From contig NZ_JAFBCP010000001.1 of assembly GCF_016907735.1 (NCBI RefSeq), forward strand, positions 1,550,001-1,614,000: a DNA stretch of 64,000 nucleotides, read 5' to 3'. The notes under the pieces are model-generated. The model had not been told where the DNA came from and ran no database searches. It saw only the letters and a program-made list of their open reading frames with translations. This document shows, in pieces, positions 9,163 to 17,750 of this stretch (positions are counted from its first letter, which is position 1; every line of letters starts with the position of its first letter). The DNA comes from Brevibacterium paucivorans (GTDB lineage: Bacteria; Actinomycetota; Actinomycetes; Actinomycetales; Brevibacteriaceae). Made by a program: the position numbers and the translations under genes.

Positions 9163-9188
9163 ATCCCCACAGAGGTGGGGAGTAGATC
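9160..9188. repeat. Isolated, degenerate type I-E-like CRISPR repeat
   Basis: A seven-base arm TCCCCAC, a four-base loop AGAG and the matching arm GTGGGGA lie inside a 29-base unit with four flanking bases on the left and seven on the right. That is the geometry of type I-E repeats, whose stem normally reads CCCCGC/GCGGGG. No second copy occurs one repeat-plus-spacer length (about 61 bases) to either side. It is therefore at most a remnant or an orphan, not an array. A coincidental hairpin remains possible. Confidence 0.4.
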
Positions 9189-9314
9189 GTCTTTGGTACT
9201 TCTTCAAAAACGAAAGATGGCTCATGCCACGTGCGCGGCAAAAGAAACGCGTGGTTCCATATATTCAGTAGCCATGCTTCCCCAGCGTCTCAAACGTTCT
9301 TTGCTCAACACAAG

Positions 9315-9328
9315 TAGAGTTACACCCG
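9315..9328 (+). promoter_or_regulatory. Probable leaderless promoter of def
   Basis: The -10 hexamer TAGAGT ends seven bases before a GTG that is in frame with deformylase. This spacing puts the transcription start on the start codon itself. No Shine-Dalgarno sequence precedes the GTG. Confidence 0.5.
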
Positions 9329-10041
9329 TGAATACTTCCATGACTCAGCCACGCTCCAATGACGGAAGCCATGGCAACGAGATCTCGGCGCAGACCATCC
9401 GCGAACAAGTCGACCGGGCCCTAACCGCGGCTGCGAACAACGACGGCGTCATCCCCATCGTCACCGCAGGTGACCCCGTTTTGCGCACCACCACCGCGCG
9501 CTTTGACGGCCAGATCGACGACGCGACCCTGCTGGAACTGCTCACCGCCATGCGCACCACCATGCTCGCAGCCCCCGGCGTGGGACTCGCTGCCCCACAA
9601 ATCGGCATCAGCCTCAGACTCGCCGTGTGCGAAGACCCGGGCACCACCTCGGCCGAACATGCGACAGCCCGCGAACGCACACCCCTGCCATTCACCGCAC
9701 TCATCAACCCCACCTACAAGCCCGCCACCGACCAACTCGTCGCCTTCTACGAAGGGTGCCTCTCCATCCCCGGCTACCAAGCCGTCGTGGCGCGCCCGCG
9801 CACCATCGCCCTGACCGCACACGACCACGAAGGCGCCACCATCACCAAGGACATCACCGGCTGGGCCGCGCGCATCATCGCACACGAAACCGACCACCTC
9901 GACGGCATCCTCTACCTGGACAAAGCCGAAATGCGCTCCCTGGCCACCGACGAACAAGTCGCGCGCTGGTGGAACCAACCCACCACACAACAGGCAGCTG
10001 CCGCTCTGGGCTTCGAACTGCCCGCCCCACCGGCCCTGTAA
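9328..10041 (+). CDS. def: Peptide deformylase
   Basis: Peptide deformylase removes the formyl group from the N-terminal methionine of new proteins. All three motifs are present: PGVGLAAPQIG (residues about 73-83), EGCLSIPGY (about 142-150) and HETDHLDG (about 187-194), giving the metal ligands Cys and two His plus the catalytic Glu. I chose the GTG preceded by a -10 box; an ATG four codons later is an alternative. The reading frame stays open back to 9130, but that stretch crosses the two hairpins and looks non-coding. A ~50-residue N-terminal tail before the core and a C-terminal tail make it longer than E. coli Def (237 versus 169 residues). Confidence 0.92.
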   Translation: MNTSMTQPRSNDGSHGNEISAQTIREQVDRALTAAANNDGVIPIVTAGDPVLRTTTARFDGQIDDATLLELLTAMRTTMLAAPGVGLAAPQIGISLRLAVCEDPGTTSAEHATARERTPLPFTALINPTYKPATDQLVAFYEGCLSIPGYQAVVARPRTIALTAHDHEGATITKDITGWAARIIAHETDHLDGILYLDKAEMRSLATDEQVARWWNQPTTQQAAAALGFELPAPPAL

Positions 10042-10092
10042 ACCACCAGCCCGCCAGCCCTCCACGCCGCCCCACAAACTCAAGGACACTCC

Positions 10093-10953
10093 ATGACCAC
10101 ATACATTCCCGACGACGTTCCGCCGTCGCGCGCACTTGACCGCGTCCTCGACATCGCCAACGCGGGGCTGTCCGCGGTCCGCTCACATCACGTGCCCGCC
10201 AAATACCAGCCCGCGCTGCGGCTAGGCACGTCACTGGCTACAGGGCTCGTGGCAGCCGGTTACGTGCTCAACACCCGGGACATCTGCCGCACCTCCGCTG
10301 GCACCATCGCAGGTCTTGGCGCAGCCACGGCCGCCCTCACCTACGCCACCTGGGGGCTCTCCGACCGCGTTGACAAGGCTGTGGACCGGCGCCTGCGCGC
10401 GTGGGGTATCCCCGCTCCCGAGGTGGCAACCGGCCTGGCAGCGTTCATCGCCTTGCGAGCGTTTTCGGCGTGGGATGAACGGCAAGAAAGCGACTTCGAA
10501 TGGATGGCGGTCGCTGGCGAGGGCTACGAACGTGACTTGCCCAGTGACCTCCGCGACTTTCTCACCGGTTTTGCGCACCCTGAACTCAACCTCACTCCGG
10601 GTGCGGCCCAGGCGCTTGCCACTCAGGTCCAGGTCTTGCGTGCGACCATCTATGTCCCGTCGGACCAGGACTTTTCAAACTTCCTCGACGACTGTTACCT
10701 TGAACTCACACTTCCAGCAGATGCAGACGTCAGCTTGATTACCCCGCGAACACACACTTACCCCGTTTACGCCCGCGCTACTTTCAACGGTGTTGAACAC
10801 CGCCTGAACCTTGAGGTGCGCGAAGGCTACGCATCCGAGTTGCAGCTTGCTGAATTTGACGAAGAGTCGCCTACGCTGTCCGAGTGGATTACCGCATACC
10901 GCGCCGGCGCAGTTGAGTTCATCAGCGAGTTCGAAGAGGAGACCGCCCAGTGA
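10093..10953 (+). CDS. Uncharacterised membrane protein
   Basis: I do not recognise this 286-residue protein. It has two or three hydrophobic stretches in the first half (around residues 47-60, 73-95 and 115-125), separated by short charged loops. The second half is soluble and acidic, with WDERQESDFEWMAVAGEGYERD near residue 127 and a very acidic C-terminus (EFEEETAQ). An ATG preceded by AAGGACACTCC gives a good ribosome binding site. Its GTGA overlap with msrA shows that the two genes are translationally coupled, which hints at a shared envelope or stress context, but no function can be assigned. Confidence 0.8.
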   Translation: MTTYIPDDVPPSRALDRVLDIANAGLSAVRSHHVPAKYQPALRLGTSLATGLVAAGYVLNTRDICRTSAGTIAGLGAATAALTYATWGLSDRVDKAVDRRLRAWGIPAPEVATGLAAFIALRAFSAWDERQESDFEWMAVAGEGYERDLPSDLRDFLTGFAHPELNLTPGAAQALATQVQVLRATIYVPSDQDFSNFLDDCYLELTLPADADVSLITPRTHTYPVYARATFNGVEHRLNLEVREGYASELQLAEFDEESPTLSEWITAYRAGAVEFISEFEEETAQ

Positions 10954-11486
10954 CCCACGATCATTACCGCACCATCACCTTGGCGAACGGGTGTTTCTGG
11001 TGCTTCGACGCCGTGGTGCGCCGCGCACGTGGCGTCATCGACGCGGTGTCCGGGTACACCGGTGGCCACGTGGACAACCCCACCTACCGCCAAGTCTGCG
11101 CTGGTACCACCGGTCACGCTGAAGCCGTCGCTGTCACCTACGACCCAGACATCATTCCCGAACACGTCATCCTTGGCATGTTCTTCACCACCCACGACCC
11201 CACCAGCCTCAACCGCCAAGGCCACGACGTGGGCACCCAGTACCGGTCCGCCATGTTCTACCAGGACCGGGACCAAAAGGAACGCTTCCAGCACGCCATC
11301 GACCAGGCCCAGCAGTTCTACGACCGCCCAATCGTGACCACACTCGAACCACTGAGCACGTTCTTCCCCGCAGACTACATGCACCAGGACTTCTATAGTC
11401 GTAACCCCAGCAACGGGTACTGCTCATTCGTCATCGACCCCAAACTGGCGCAGGCACGCCAACAGTGGGCAGACTGGATCCAATGA
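10950..11486 (+). CDS. msrA: Peptide methionine (S)-S-oxide reductase MsrA
   Basis: MsrA repairs oxidised methionine in proteins. The catalytic motif near the N-terminus reads ANGCFWCFDAVV (canonical GCFWG/C), with the first Cys as nucleophile. GYTGGHVDNPTYRQVCAGTTGHAEAV and HDPTSLNRQGHDVGTQYRS are conserved substrate-pocket segments. The C-terminal NGYC provides a probable resolving cysteine. Its 178 residues match the family. It starts with GTG inside the stop of the previous gene, and its own stop overlaps the start of the next gene, so three genes form a tight unit. Confidence 0.95.
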   Translation: MTHDHYRTITLANGCFWCFDAVVRRARGVIDAVSGYTGGHVDNPTYRQVCAGTTGHAEAVAVTYDPDIIPEHVILGMFFTTHDPTSLNRQGHDVGTQYRSAMFYQDRDQKERFQHAIDQAQQFYDRPIVTTLEPLSTFFPADYMHQDFYSRNPSNGYCSFVIDPKLAQARQQWADWIQ

Positions 11487-12736
11487 CACAAAAGCAACCC
11501 AAAACCGCCATCCCAGCCGACATCTGGGTCATGGTCATCGCCGCGTTCATCGTGGCTATTGGTTACGGAATCATCGCGCCGGTCTTGCCGCAGTTCGCAA
11601 GCTCGTTCAACGTTGGCGAAACCGCCGCCGCGGTTGTTGTCAGCGCGTTCGCATTCTTCCGCTTAGTGTCCGCCCCAGCAGGCGGCTCCCTAGTAAACCG
11701 CCTGGGCGAACGCCCCATCTACGTCACCGGCCTGCTCATCGTGGCCGCATCAACCTACGCCGTAGCGTTCGCCCAGACCTACTGGCAACTCCTCATCTTC
11801 CGTGGCCTAGGTGGCTTGGGCTCCACCATGTTCACGGTGTCGGCCATGGCTATCATCGTGAAACTCGCCCCACCTCACGCCCGCGCCCGAGCCACCGGCC
11901 TCTACGCCACCTCATTCCTTATCGGCAACATCGCCGGGCCCATCGTGGGTGGTCTGCTTGCCGGATTTGGGCTCAAGGTTCCCTTCATCATTTATGGCAC
12001 CGGACTGGTGATTGCCGCCGCCGTCGTCCACGTGAAGCTGGCAAGCTCCACCCGGGTTGCCCGCGCCGAGGTGCGCGCCACCGTATCCCCAGGCGACACC
12101 TCCCAGCGTGACACCTCCAGTGCCACCCTGGCGCCCATGCGCGTGCGTGAAGCGTGGCAGGTGCCGGCCTACCGTGCCGCCCTCCTTGGTGCCACAGTGT
12201 CCGGGTGGTCGGCCATGGGGATCCGCGTCGCGATCTACCCGCTGTTCGCCCTGAGCGTTCTCAAGGTGGGCCCCGAAGCCGCCGGGCTGGCTCTCACATT
12301 CTTCGCACTGGGCAACGCAATCGCCATCAACGCCTCGTCCCGATTCGCCGACACCTACGGCCGCGTCCCATTTGTATCCGCCGGTTTCGCTGTCATGGGA
12401 ATTGCCACCCTGCTCTTAGGAGTCTGGCCCAACCTGCCCATGTTCCTTGCCTTGTCTACCGTTGCCGGTATGGGCGCAGGACTCATTATGCCCGCGCAGC
12501 AAGCCGCAATTGCCGATGTCGTCGGCAGTGAGCGCCCCTCTGGAAAAGTGCTTTCACGTTTCCAAATGGCCATGGACTTCGGCTCGATCGTGGGCCCAAT
12601 CGCCACCGCTGCACTCGCCCAGAACGTGTCCTACGCGGTGGCATTCGCCGTTGCCGGCGCGTTCTGTCTACTGGCAAGTGTGGTGTGGCTGTGTACGCCC
12701 GAACCCATGAACAAGCCGTCCCGCAACAAGCGGTAG
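11483..12736 (+). CDS. MFS family efflux transporter
   Basis: This is a 12-helix major facilitator superfamily protein of 417 residues, most similar in style to drug-proton antiporters. The first helix (WVMVIAAFIVAIGYGIIAPVLPQFA) contains the D1 region typical of drug exporters. The loop 2-3 motif is NRLGERPIYVTG, a variant of GxLaDRxGrkp. A middle loop at about residues 190-215 is rich in Thr, Ser and Arg. It starts at the ATG overlapping the msrA stop (ATGA). The substrate cannot be predicted; linkage to msrA suggests, but does not show, a role in stress or toxin export. Confidence 0.88.
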   Translation: MTQKQPKTAIPADIWVMVIAAFIVAIGYGIIAPVLPQFASSFNVGETAAAVVVSAFAFFRLVSAPAGGSLVNRLGERPIYVTGLLIVAASTYAVAFAQTYWQLLIFRGLGGLGSTMFTVSAMAIIVKLAPPHARARATGLYATSFLIGNIAGPIVGGLLAGFGLKVPFIIYGTGLVIAAAVVHVKLASSTRVARAEVRATVSPGDTSQRDTSSATLAPMRVREAWQVPAYRAALLGATVSGWSAMGIRVAIYPLFALSVLKVGPEAAGLALTFFALGNAIAINASSRFADTYGRVPFVSAGFAVMGIATLLLGVWPNLPMFLALSTVAGMGAGLIMPAQQAAIADVVGSERPSGKVLSRFQMAMDFGSIVGPIATAALAQNVSYAVAFAVAGAFCLLASVVWLCTPEPMNKPSRNKR

Positions 12737-12842
12737 CGCAGAAATGCAGACAACCTGATGTGAAGTGTGGGGAAAACCGCACCATGTGACGCCCGCCCCA
12801 AACATAGGATTGAGCTGAAGCCCAGATCTGAAAGAGGAACTT

Positions 12843-15800
12843 GTGAAACATCTTGTGAGACTGAGCTTGCGAAACCGCTCGCTCATTGCGCTTGTCACTG
12901 TCGTCGCCATCATCTTTGGAACCATCGCCACGTTCAGTCTCAAGAAGGAACTTTTCCCTTCCTTTAACGTGCCGCAGGCGCTTGTGCTCAGTCAGTACCC
13001 TGGCGCCGCCCCCGAGGCGGTCGAACGGGAAGTGACGGACCCTCTGGAGTCCGCTCTGGCTGGCGTGCAGTCGGTGGACGAGGTGTCCTCGTCATCGTCC
13101 ACGGGAAACAGCCAGATCACGGTCGAAACGAAGTACGGTACCTCCTCGGACGACGTCGTTCGCGAGCTCCAGCGTGCCGTTTCGCAAGTCGAAAGCGAAC
13201 TTCCCGACGGCGTGACCCCCACCGTGGTCGCCGGGTCAGTTGATGACTTCCCAGTCCTCGTCATGTCCGTGTCCGGTGACGACGTTGAAAAGCTGTCGAA
13301 GGACCTCGAGGACATCGCTGTCCCAGAGATCAAGAAGATTGACGGTGTTCGCGACGCCTCCGTTTCGGGCCAAAAGCAAAAACAAGTTGAGATCCGCGTC
13401 AAGTCAAAACAGATGAAAGACAAGGGCGTTCAGCTGGATGAACTCGCCCAGATCCTCAAAACCAATGGTGTTCCGGTTTCTGCCGGTGAGCTCAAGGCAT
13501 CGAACGGCGCCGCGCCCGTTGAAGTGGGAAAGCGTCTCACCAGCGTTGAAGACATTAAGAACCTCTACGTCACGGGTGAAATGAACGGCAAGCCAAAGCC
13601 CATCAAGGTCCGCGATGTCGCCGACATTGAACTCAAGGACGAACCCACCACGTCGATCTCTCGATCAAACGGTAAAGACGCTCTGACGCTTCAAGTGCTC
13701 AAGAAACCGGACGCCAACACGGTAGACGTGGCTGAAGGCGTTCAAGACGCTTTGCCTGAGCTGGAAACGAAGATCGGCAACAATGTCGAGTTCACCACGG
13801 TCTTCGACCAGTCGCCGTTCATCAACCAGTCCATCGAAGACCTGGTGCGCGAAGGTGGCCTGGGCCTGATCTTCGCCGTCCTGGTCATCCTGGTGTTCCT
13901 GCTGTCATTCCGCGCAACCGCAATTACAGCGATCTCCATTCCGCTGTCCTTGCTGGTCACCATGATCGCGATCTGGCGCACCGGCTACTCGCTGAACATG
14001 CTCACGCTGGCAGCACTGACCATGTCGATCGGTCGTGTTGTGGATGACTCGATCGTGGTCATTGAATCTATCCGCCGTCGCCAAACCTTGGGTGGTACAA
14101 AGTTCGCGAACATCTACGCCGCCGTATCCGAGGTCGCCGGCGCCATTACCTCGTCCACCCTGACCACGGTCGCGGTGTTCATTCCGCTCGCGTTCATCAC
14201 AGGACAGACCGGTGAGCTGTTCCGTCCATTCGCGCTCACCACCTCGATCGCGCTGTTGTCCTCGCTGCTGGTGTCACTCACCATCGTTCCGGTGCTGGCG
14301 TACTGGTTCCTGCGTGCGCGTGAATCGCGCGTCAAGCTCACCCGCTCGGACAAGAAGGAAATCCGTTCCCTGCGCAAGGAAAACCTCAAGCAGTGGAAGA
14401 AGGAACGCAAGGAAAGCCGCAAGCGTGCGCGCGCCGGGGGAACCGGGCCGCGCAGGGCCACCTCGGAAATGCCCGTGGTTGGCAAGACCGCGGCCTCTGT
14501 GTTGGGTGAAGATGAAGGTTCCGCCGCCGAGGTCGACGAACTCGCCAGCCTCAAGCCACCTGTGACTCGCCTCCAGAAGACCTACACGCCCGTAGTGGGT
14601 TGGGCTACCCGTCACCCAGTCATCACGATTGTGGTCAGTGTGGTCCTGCTCATTGGAACCTTGGCCATGACCCCGCTGCTCAAGACCGAATTCTTGGGTG
14701 ACACCGGCGAAGACACCGTTCAAGCTCAGCAGACGTTTGAGCCCGGCGTTGGTCTAGAGGAAGCCGGCAAACAGGCAGAAAAAGTCGAAGAAGTGCTTTC
14801 GAAGACGCCTGGTGTGGAGTCCTACCAGTTCTCCATCGGTGACGCAGGACTGTCGTTTGGCAGTGACGGAGGCGGACTTTCTGGAGACTACTTCATCAAC
14901 CTCGAAACGGGGGCAAACACCTCGGAGGTATCTGCCGACATCCAAAAACGCTTCGACGAACTTGACGGTGTAGGCGAACTCGAAGTCAGGTCCTCCAACG
15001 CAGGACCCGGTGGGGACTCGATCGACCTGACACTCACCTCGAACGACTCGAAAGCCCTGGAAGACGGTGTCAAGAAACTGACGGAAGAGCTTAAGGACGT
15101 CGACGGCGTGCAAACCGTCACCAACGACCTGCAAGCCGTGCAGCCAATTGTTCAGGTCACTGTTGACGTGAAGAAGGCTCAAGAAAAGGGCCTGACCGAA
15201 GCTCAAGTCAGTGAGTACGTACAGCGTGCGGTGGAAGGTCAGGACATCGGTGACCTCATCATCGACTCGTCAACACGAAGCGTGAAACTGTTTGACGGAT
15301 CCGCTGATACCGTCGAAAAACTGGAAGACCTCAAGATTCCGTACACGGAGCAGACGGTTCAGGCTTCTCCAGTTCCGGGAATGCCTGGAACGCCAACGAC
15401 GAAAAACAAGAAGATCAAACTGTCCAAGATCGCCAAGGTCGAAGAAGTGAAGACCGCGCCGGTGATTCGCCACTCTGGTGGACTGCGATCCGCGCAGGTA
15501 AGCGTCACACCTACAGGCGATAACCTGGGTCAGGTTGTTCAAAACGTCAACCAGAAAGTCGACGAAACCGAACTGCCCAGTGGCGTAACTCAGGCCACGT
15601 CTGGTGTGGGTGCCGAACAGGCCGATGCGTTCAAGCAGATGGGTCTGGCCATGCTGGCCGCGATCCTGATCGTGTTCGTGATCCTTGTGGCAACGTTTAA
15701 GAGTCTGATCCAGCCGCTCATCCTCCTGGTCTCGATCCCATTCGCGGCCACCGGATCGATTGGGCTTCTGTTGCTGACAGACACTCCACTGGGACTGGCC

Positions 15801-16208
15801 TCGTTGATTGGTCTGCTTATGCTGATCGGTGTCGTGGTCACTAACGCGATCGTGTTGATCGACCTCATCAACCACTTCCGTGCCCACGGCGTGGACCTGC
15901 GTACCGCGGTGATCAACGGTGCTCGCTTGAGGTACCGCCCCATCATCATGACCGCTGCTGCGACGATCTTCGCGCTGATTCCGATGGCACTTGGACTCAC
16001 CGGCGGTGGTGGCGTGTTCATCTCCAAGCCACTTGCCATGGTGGTGATCGGTGGACTTGTGAGCTCGACCCTGCTGACCCTGATCCTGGTGCCCGTGCTG
16101 TACCAGCTGATCGAAGGCTTCAAGGAACGTCGACGCGAAAAGAAGATCATCAAGGAAATGGCCCGGTCCAGCGTGATCGACAAGGCCGAAGCACGTAGTG
16201 AAAGCTGA
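12843..16208 (+). CDS. RND-family efflux transporter (AcrB/HAE1-like)
   Basis: This 1121-residue protein belongs to the AcrB/AcrF/AcrD family. It has the duplicated layout: TM1, a large extracytoplasmic loop, six helices, then a repeat of the same. The proton-relay motif GRVVDDSIVVIES (about residues 399-411) keeps the Asp pair. The second half has FVILVATFKSLIQPLIL and IGVVVTNAIVLIDLINH. Between the halves, residues about 495-578 are a long, Lys/Arg-rich cytoplasmic insert unlike AcrB. It starts with GTG after AGAGGA. No membrane-fusion partner or outer channel gene is nearby, as expected for a Gram-positive. It is coupled to the CPBP gene by an 11-base overlap. Confidence 0.9.
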   Translation: MKHLVRLSLRNRSLIALVTVVAIIFGTIATFSLKKELFPSFNVPQALVLSQYPGAAPEAVEREVTDPLESALAGVQSVDEVSSSSSTGNSQITVETKYGTSSDDVVRELQRAVSQVESELPDGVTPTVVAGSVDDFPVLVMSVSGDDVEKLSKDLEDIAVPEIKKIDGVRDASVSGQKQKQVEIRVKSKQMKDKGVQLDELAQILKTNGVPVSAGELKASNGAAPVEVGKRLTSVEDIKNLYVTGEMNGKPKPIKVRDVADIELKDEPTTSISRSNGKDALTLQVLKKPDANTVDVAEGVQDALPELETKIGNNVEFTTVFDQSPFINQSIEDLVREGGLGLIFAVLVILVFLLSFRATAITAISIPLSLLVTMIAIWRTGYSLNMLTLAALTMSIGRVVDDSIVVIESIRRRQTLGGTKFANIYAAVSEVAGAITSSTLTTVAVFIPLAFITGQTGELFRPFALTTSIALLSSLLVSLTIVPVLAYWFLRARESRVKLTRSDKKEIRSLRKENLKQWKKERKESRKRARAGGTGPRRATSEMPVVGKTAASVLGEDEGSAAEVDELASLKPPVTRLQKTYTPVVGWATRHPVITIVVSVVLLIGTLAMTPLLKTEFLGDTGEDTVQAQQTFEPGVGLEEAGKQAEKVEEVLSKTPGVESYQFSIGDAGLSFGSDGGGLSGDYFINLETGANTSEVSADIQKRFDELDGVGELEVRSSNAGPGGDSIDLTLTSNDSKALEDGVKKLTEELKDVDGVQTVTNDLQAVQPIVQVTVDVKKAQEKGLTEAQVSEYVQRAVEGQDIGDLIIDSSTRSVKLFDGSADTVEKLEDLKIPYTEQTVQASPVPGMPGTPTTKNKKIKLSKIAKVEEVKTAPVIRHSGGLRSAQVSVTPTGDNLGQVVQNVNQKVDETELPSGVTQATSGVGAEQADAFKQMGLAMLAAILIVFVILVATFKSLIQPLILLVSIPFAATGSIGLLLLTDTPLGLASLIGLLMLIGVVVTNAIVLIDLINHFRAHGVDLRTAVINGARLRYRPIIMTAAATIFALIPMALGLTGGGGVFISKPLAMVVIGGLVSSTLLTLILVPVLYQLIEGFKERRREKKIIKEMARSSVIDKAEARSES

Positions 16209-16977
16209 CCGTTCCCGCTGGGGAACTGAGCTCGCGCTGATCGCGGCTGTCTCACTGGGGCAGTCCGCGATCTACGCGATTGTGCGCTTAGTCGACATCA
16301 CCACCCGTGGTCCCATCTCTGACGCACAGGCCAAACTCAACACCTCGGAGTCCGTCCGCCCGTTCTTTGACCTGGTGTACCAGCTACTAGGAATCGGGTT
16401 TGCGGTGGTGCCGGTTGTCTTTGCGCTGTGGCTCATGAACCGCGACCGGGACACCGCCCCATCCACCCCGTCACTGCGGGCGCGCATGGGGTGGCCCGGC
16501 AGTTCACGCGACTGGCTGGTTCAAGTTCTTTGGGGTGTGGGCCTGTTTGTGGTGATCGGGGTGGGCACTCTGGGCATCTACTTCCTTGGCCGCACCCTGG
16601 GGATCACAGCAGAGATCAAGCCCAGCAACTTAGGCGCGTACTGGTGGACCGTTCCCGTGCTCATCTTGCACGCACTCAAGAACGGGGTTTTAGAAGAGGT
16701 CCTGCTTCTGGGCTACGCAACCGACCGTCTACAGAAAATGAGCATAAGCCCGTGGGTGACACTTGTCGCCCTGGCACTGTTCCGAGGTTCCTATCACCTG
16801 TACCAGGGGATCGGACCCTTTGTGGGCAACGTGCTAATGGGCCTGCTTTTTGGATACCTGTTCTTCTTTGGCCCACGGTCCGCCCGCGGAACCGTGATGC
16901 CTTATGTGTGGGCGCACACGTTCATCGACGCGGTGGGCTTCATCGCACCTGGGATACTGCAGGCTGTGGACGCGTAA
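16198..16977 (+). CDS. CPBP-family intramembrane protein (possible protease)
   Basis: The 259-residue protein has about seven or eight membrane segments. The core resembles the CPBP (CAAX protease/bacteriocin-processing) family: LEEVLLLGY (Glu166-Glu167) followed by LFRGSYHLYQG and WAHTFIDAVG, giving the paired Glu and two His. The usual motif is EExxxRG, and here the Arg is replaced by Leu, so activity is uncertain. It starts inside the end of the RND gene, so the two are probably made together. Some CPBP proteins process peptides or prenylated proteins; no substrate is evident here. Confidence 0.82.
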   Translation: MKADRSRWGTELALIAAVSLGQSAIYAIVRLVDITTRGPISDAQAKLNTSESVRPFFDLVYQLLGIGFAVVPVVFALWLMNRDRDTAPSTPSLRARMGWPGSSRDWLVQVLWGVGLFVVIGVGTLGIYFLGRTLGITAEIKPSNLGAYWWTVPVLILHALKNGVLEEVLLLGYATDRLQKMSISPWVTLVALALFRGSYHLYQGIGPFVGNVLMGLLFGYLFFFGPRSARGTVMPYVWAHTFIDAVGFIAPGILQAVDA

Positions 16978-17004
16978 AACGCCTCGCTTTAAACGGCGCT
17001 TGTC

Positions 17005-17649
17005 TTAAACGACAACCTCGCCCTGCGGTGTGGTGAACGTCACCGAAATGAGTCCAGGCGCCGCATTGGGTGCCGTCCAGTCGATCCCAATTTCTGGAAT
17101 CGGCTTAGGGTCGTCGGTACCCAACCAGTCACGCACCCTGTCGCGGTTACCCGCAATCTGCAAGGACTTGATCGCAACGTCGCTGCTAGGTGATTTCCAA
17201 TGCGCCGGGTGATCAGCTGTAGGGGACAGCCAGTGAATGAAGTACGGCAACTGAGGGTCTGCCATGAGCCCCTTGACGCCGATCTGCTTCCACTCGAGTT
17301 CCGGCCCGCCCACGGCCTGACGGTTACCGTCAACAGCCTTGCGTCCCAAACGCTCTTCTACGCTGGACAGGTCGTCGGTGCGGACACACCAACCCATCCA
17401 GCCACCACCCAGTTCAGACCGTGCTCGCACAGCCTGCCCGTACGGAGTTGCTAGAGCTGCTGGGTGCTCAAGGGCTTCCACCACTTCAACGTAGTGACCA
17501 CGCGTGAGCGGGAAGATGAGGTTACGAGTTCCGAACCGTGGATGCACTCCACCGTCGTAAAAGGACAATCCAAGTTTCTCAGCCAAACGTTCTGCCGTTG
17601 CCTGATATCCGTCTGACTGTGCCGCAAACGAAAGATGATCCAAGTGCAT
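17005..17649 (-). CDS. Glyoxalase-like domain protein (VOC superfamily)
   Basis: The protein starts MHLDHLSFAA, the typical first strand of vicinal-oxygen-chelate folds, where the His is normally a metal ligand. NLIFPLTRGHYVEVVEALEHPA fits the Glyoxalase_3 type domain seen in many actinobacterial proteins. The second half (GWMGWCVRTDD to ISVTFTTPQGEVVV) forms the second module. I chose the internal ATG (214 residues) because the family begins there. It converges on the CPBP gene. An inverted repeat resembling a DtxR/IdeR box lies 36 bases upstream. The substrate is unknown. Confidence 0.82.
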   Translation of the reverse strand: MHLDHLSFAAQSDGYQATAERLAEKLGLSFYDGGVHPRFGTRNLIFPLTRGHYVEVVEALEHPAALATPYGQAVRARSELGGGWMGWCVRTDDLSSVEERLGRKAVDGNRQAVGGPELEWKQIGVKGLMADPQLPYFIHWLSPTADHPAHWKSPSSDVAIKSLQIAGNRDRVRDWLGTDDPKPIPEIGIDWTAPNAAPGLISVTFTTPQGEVVV

Positions 17650-17684
17650 GTGTGTACTGTGACACACGGCATTTGGATCATCTT

Positions 17685-17704
17685 GTTAGGTCACCCTAAC
17701 TATG
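17685..17704 (-). promoter_or_regulatory. Iron-box-like inverted repeat (possible DtxR/IdeR operator)
   Basis: GTTAGG and CCTAAC form perfect six-base arms around TCAC. By eye, the surrounding 19-mer matches about 14 of 19 positions of the DtxR/IdeR consensus (TTAGGTTAGSCTAACCTAA). On the minus strand it contains TAGGGT, a plausible -10 for the glyoxalase-like gene, so a bound repressor would block the promoter. Confidence 0.4.
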
Positions 17705-17750
17705 AGACTGTCTGCTGGCGCTCCGCGTGAGTGAAGCGCGAACCTTTAGC

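Noticed and set aside
9130-9327. Sixty-six extra N-terminal residues for deformylase
   Set aside because: The open frame runs through the two hairpins, has no ribosome binding site, and the added residues do not look like a targeting or family sequence. A -10 box sits right before the GTG I chose.
9035-9327. A full CRISPR array beside cas3
   Set aside because: Only one repeat-like unit exists; no copy is found at the expected spacing on either side.
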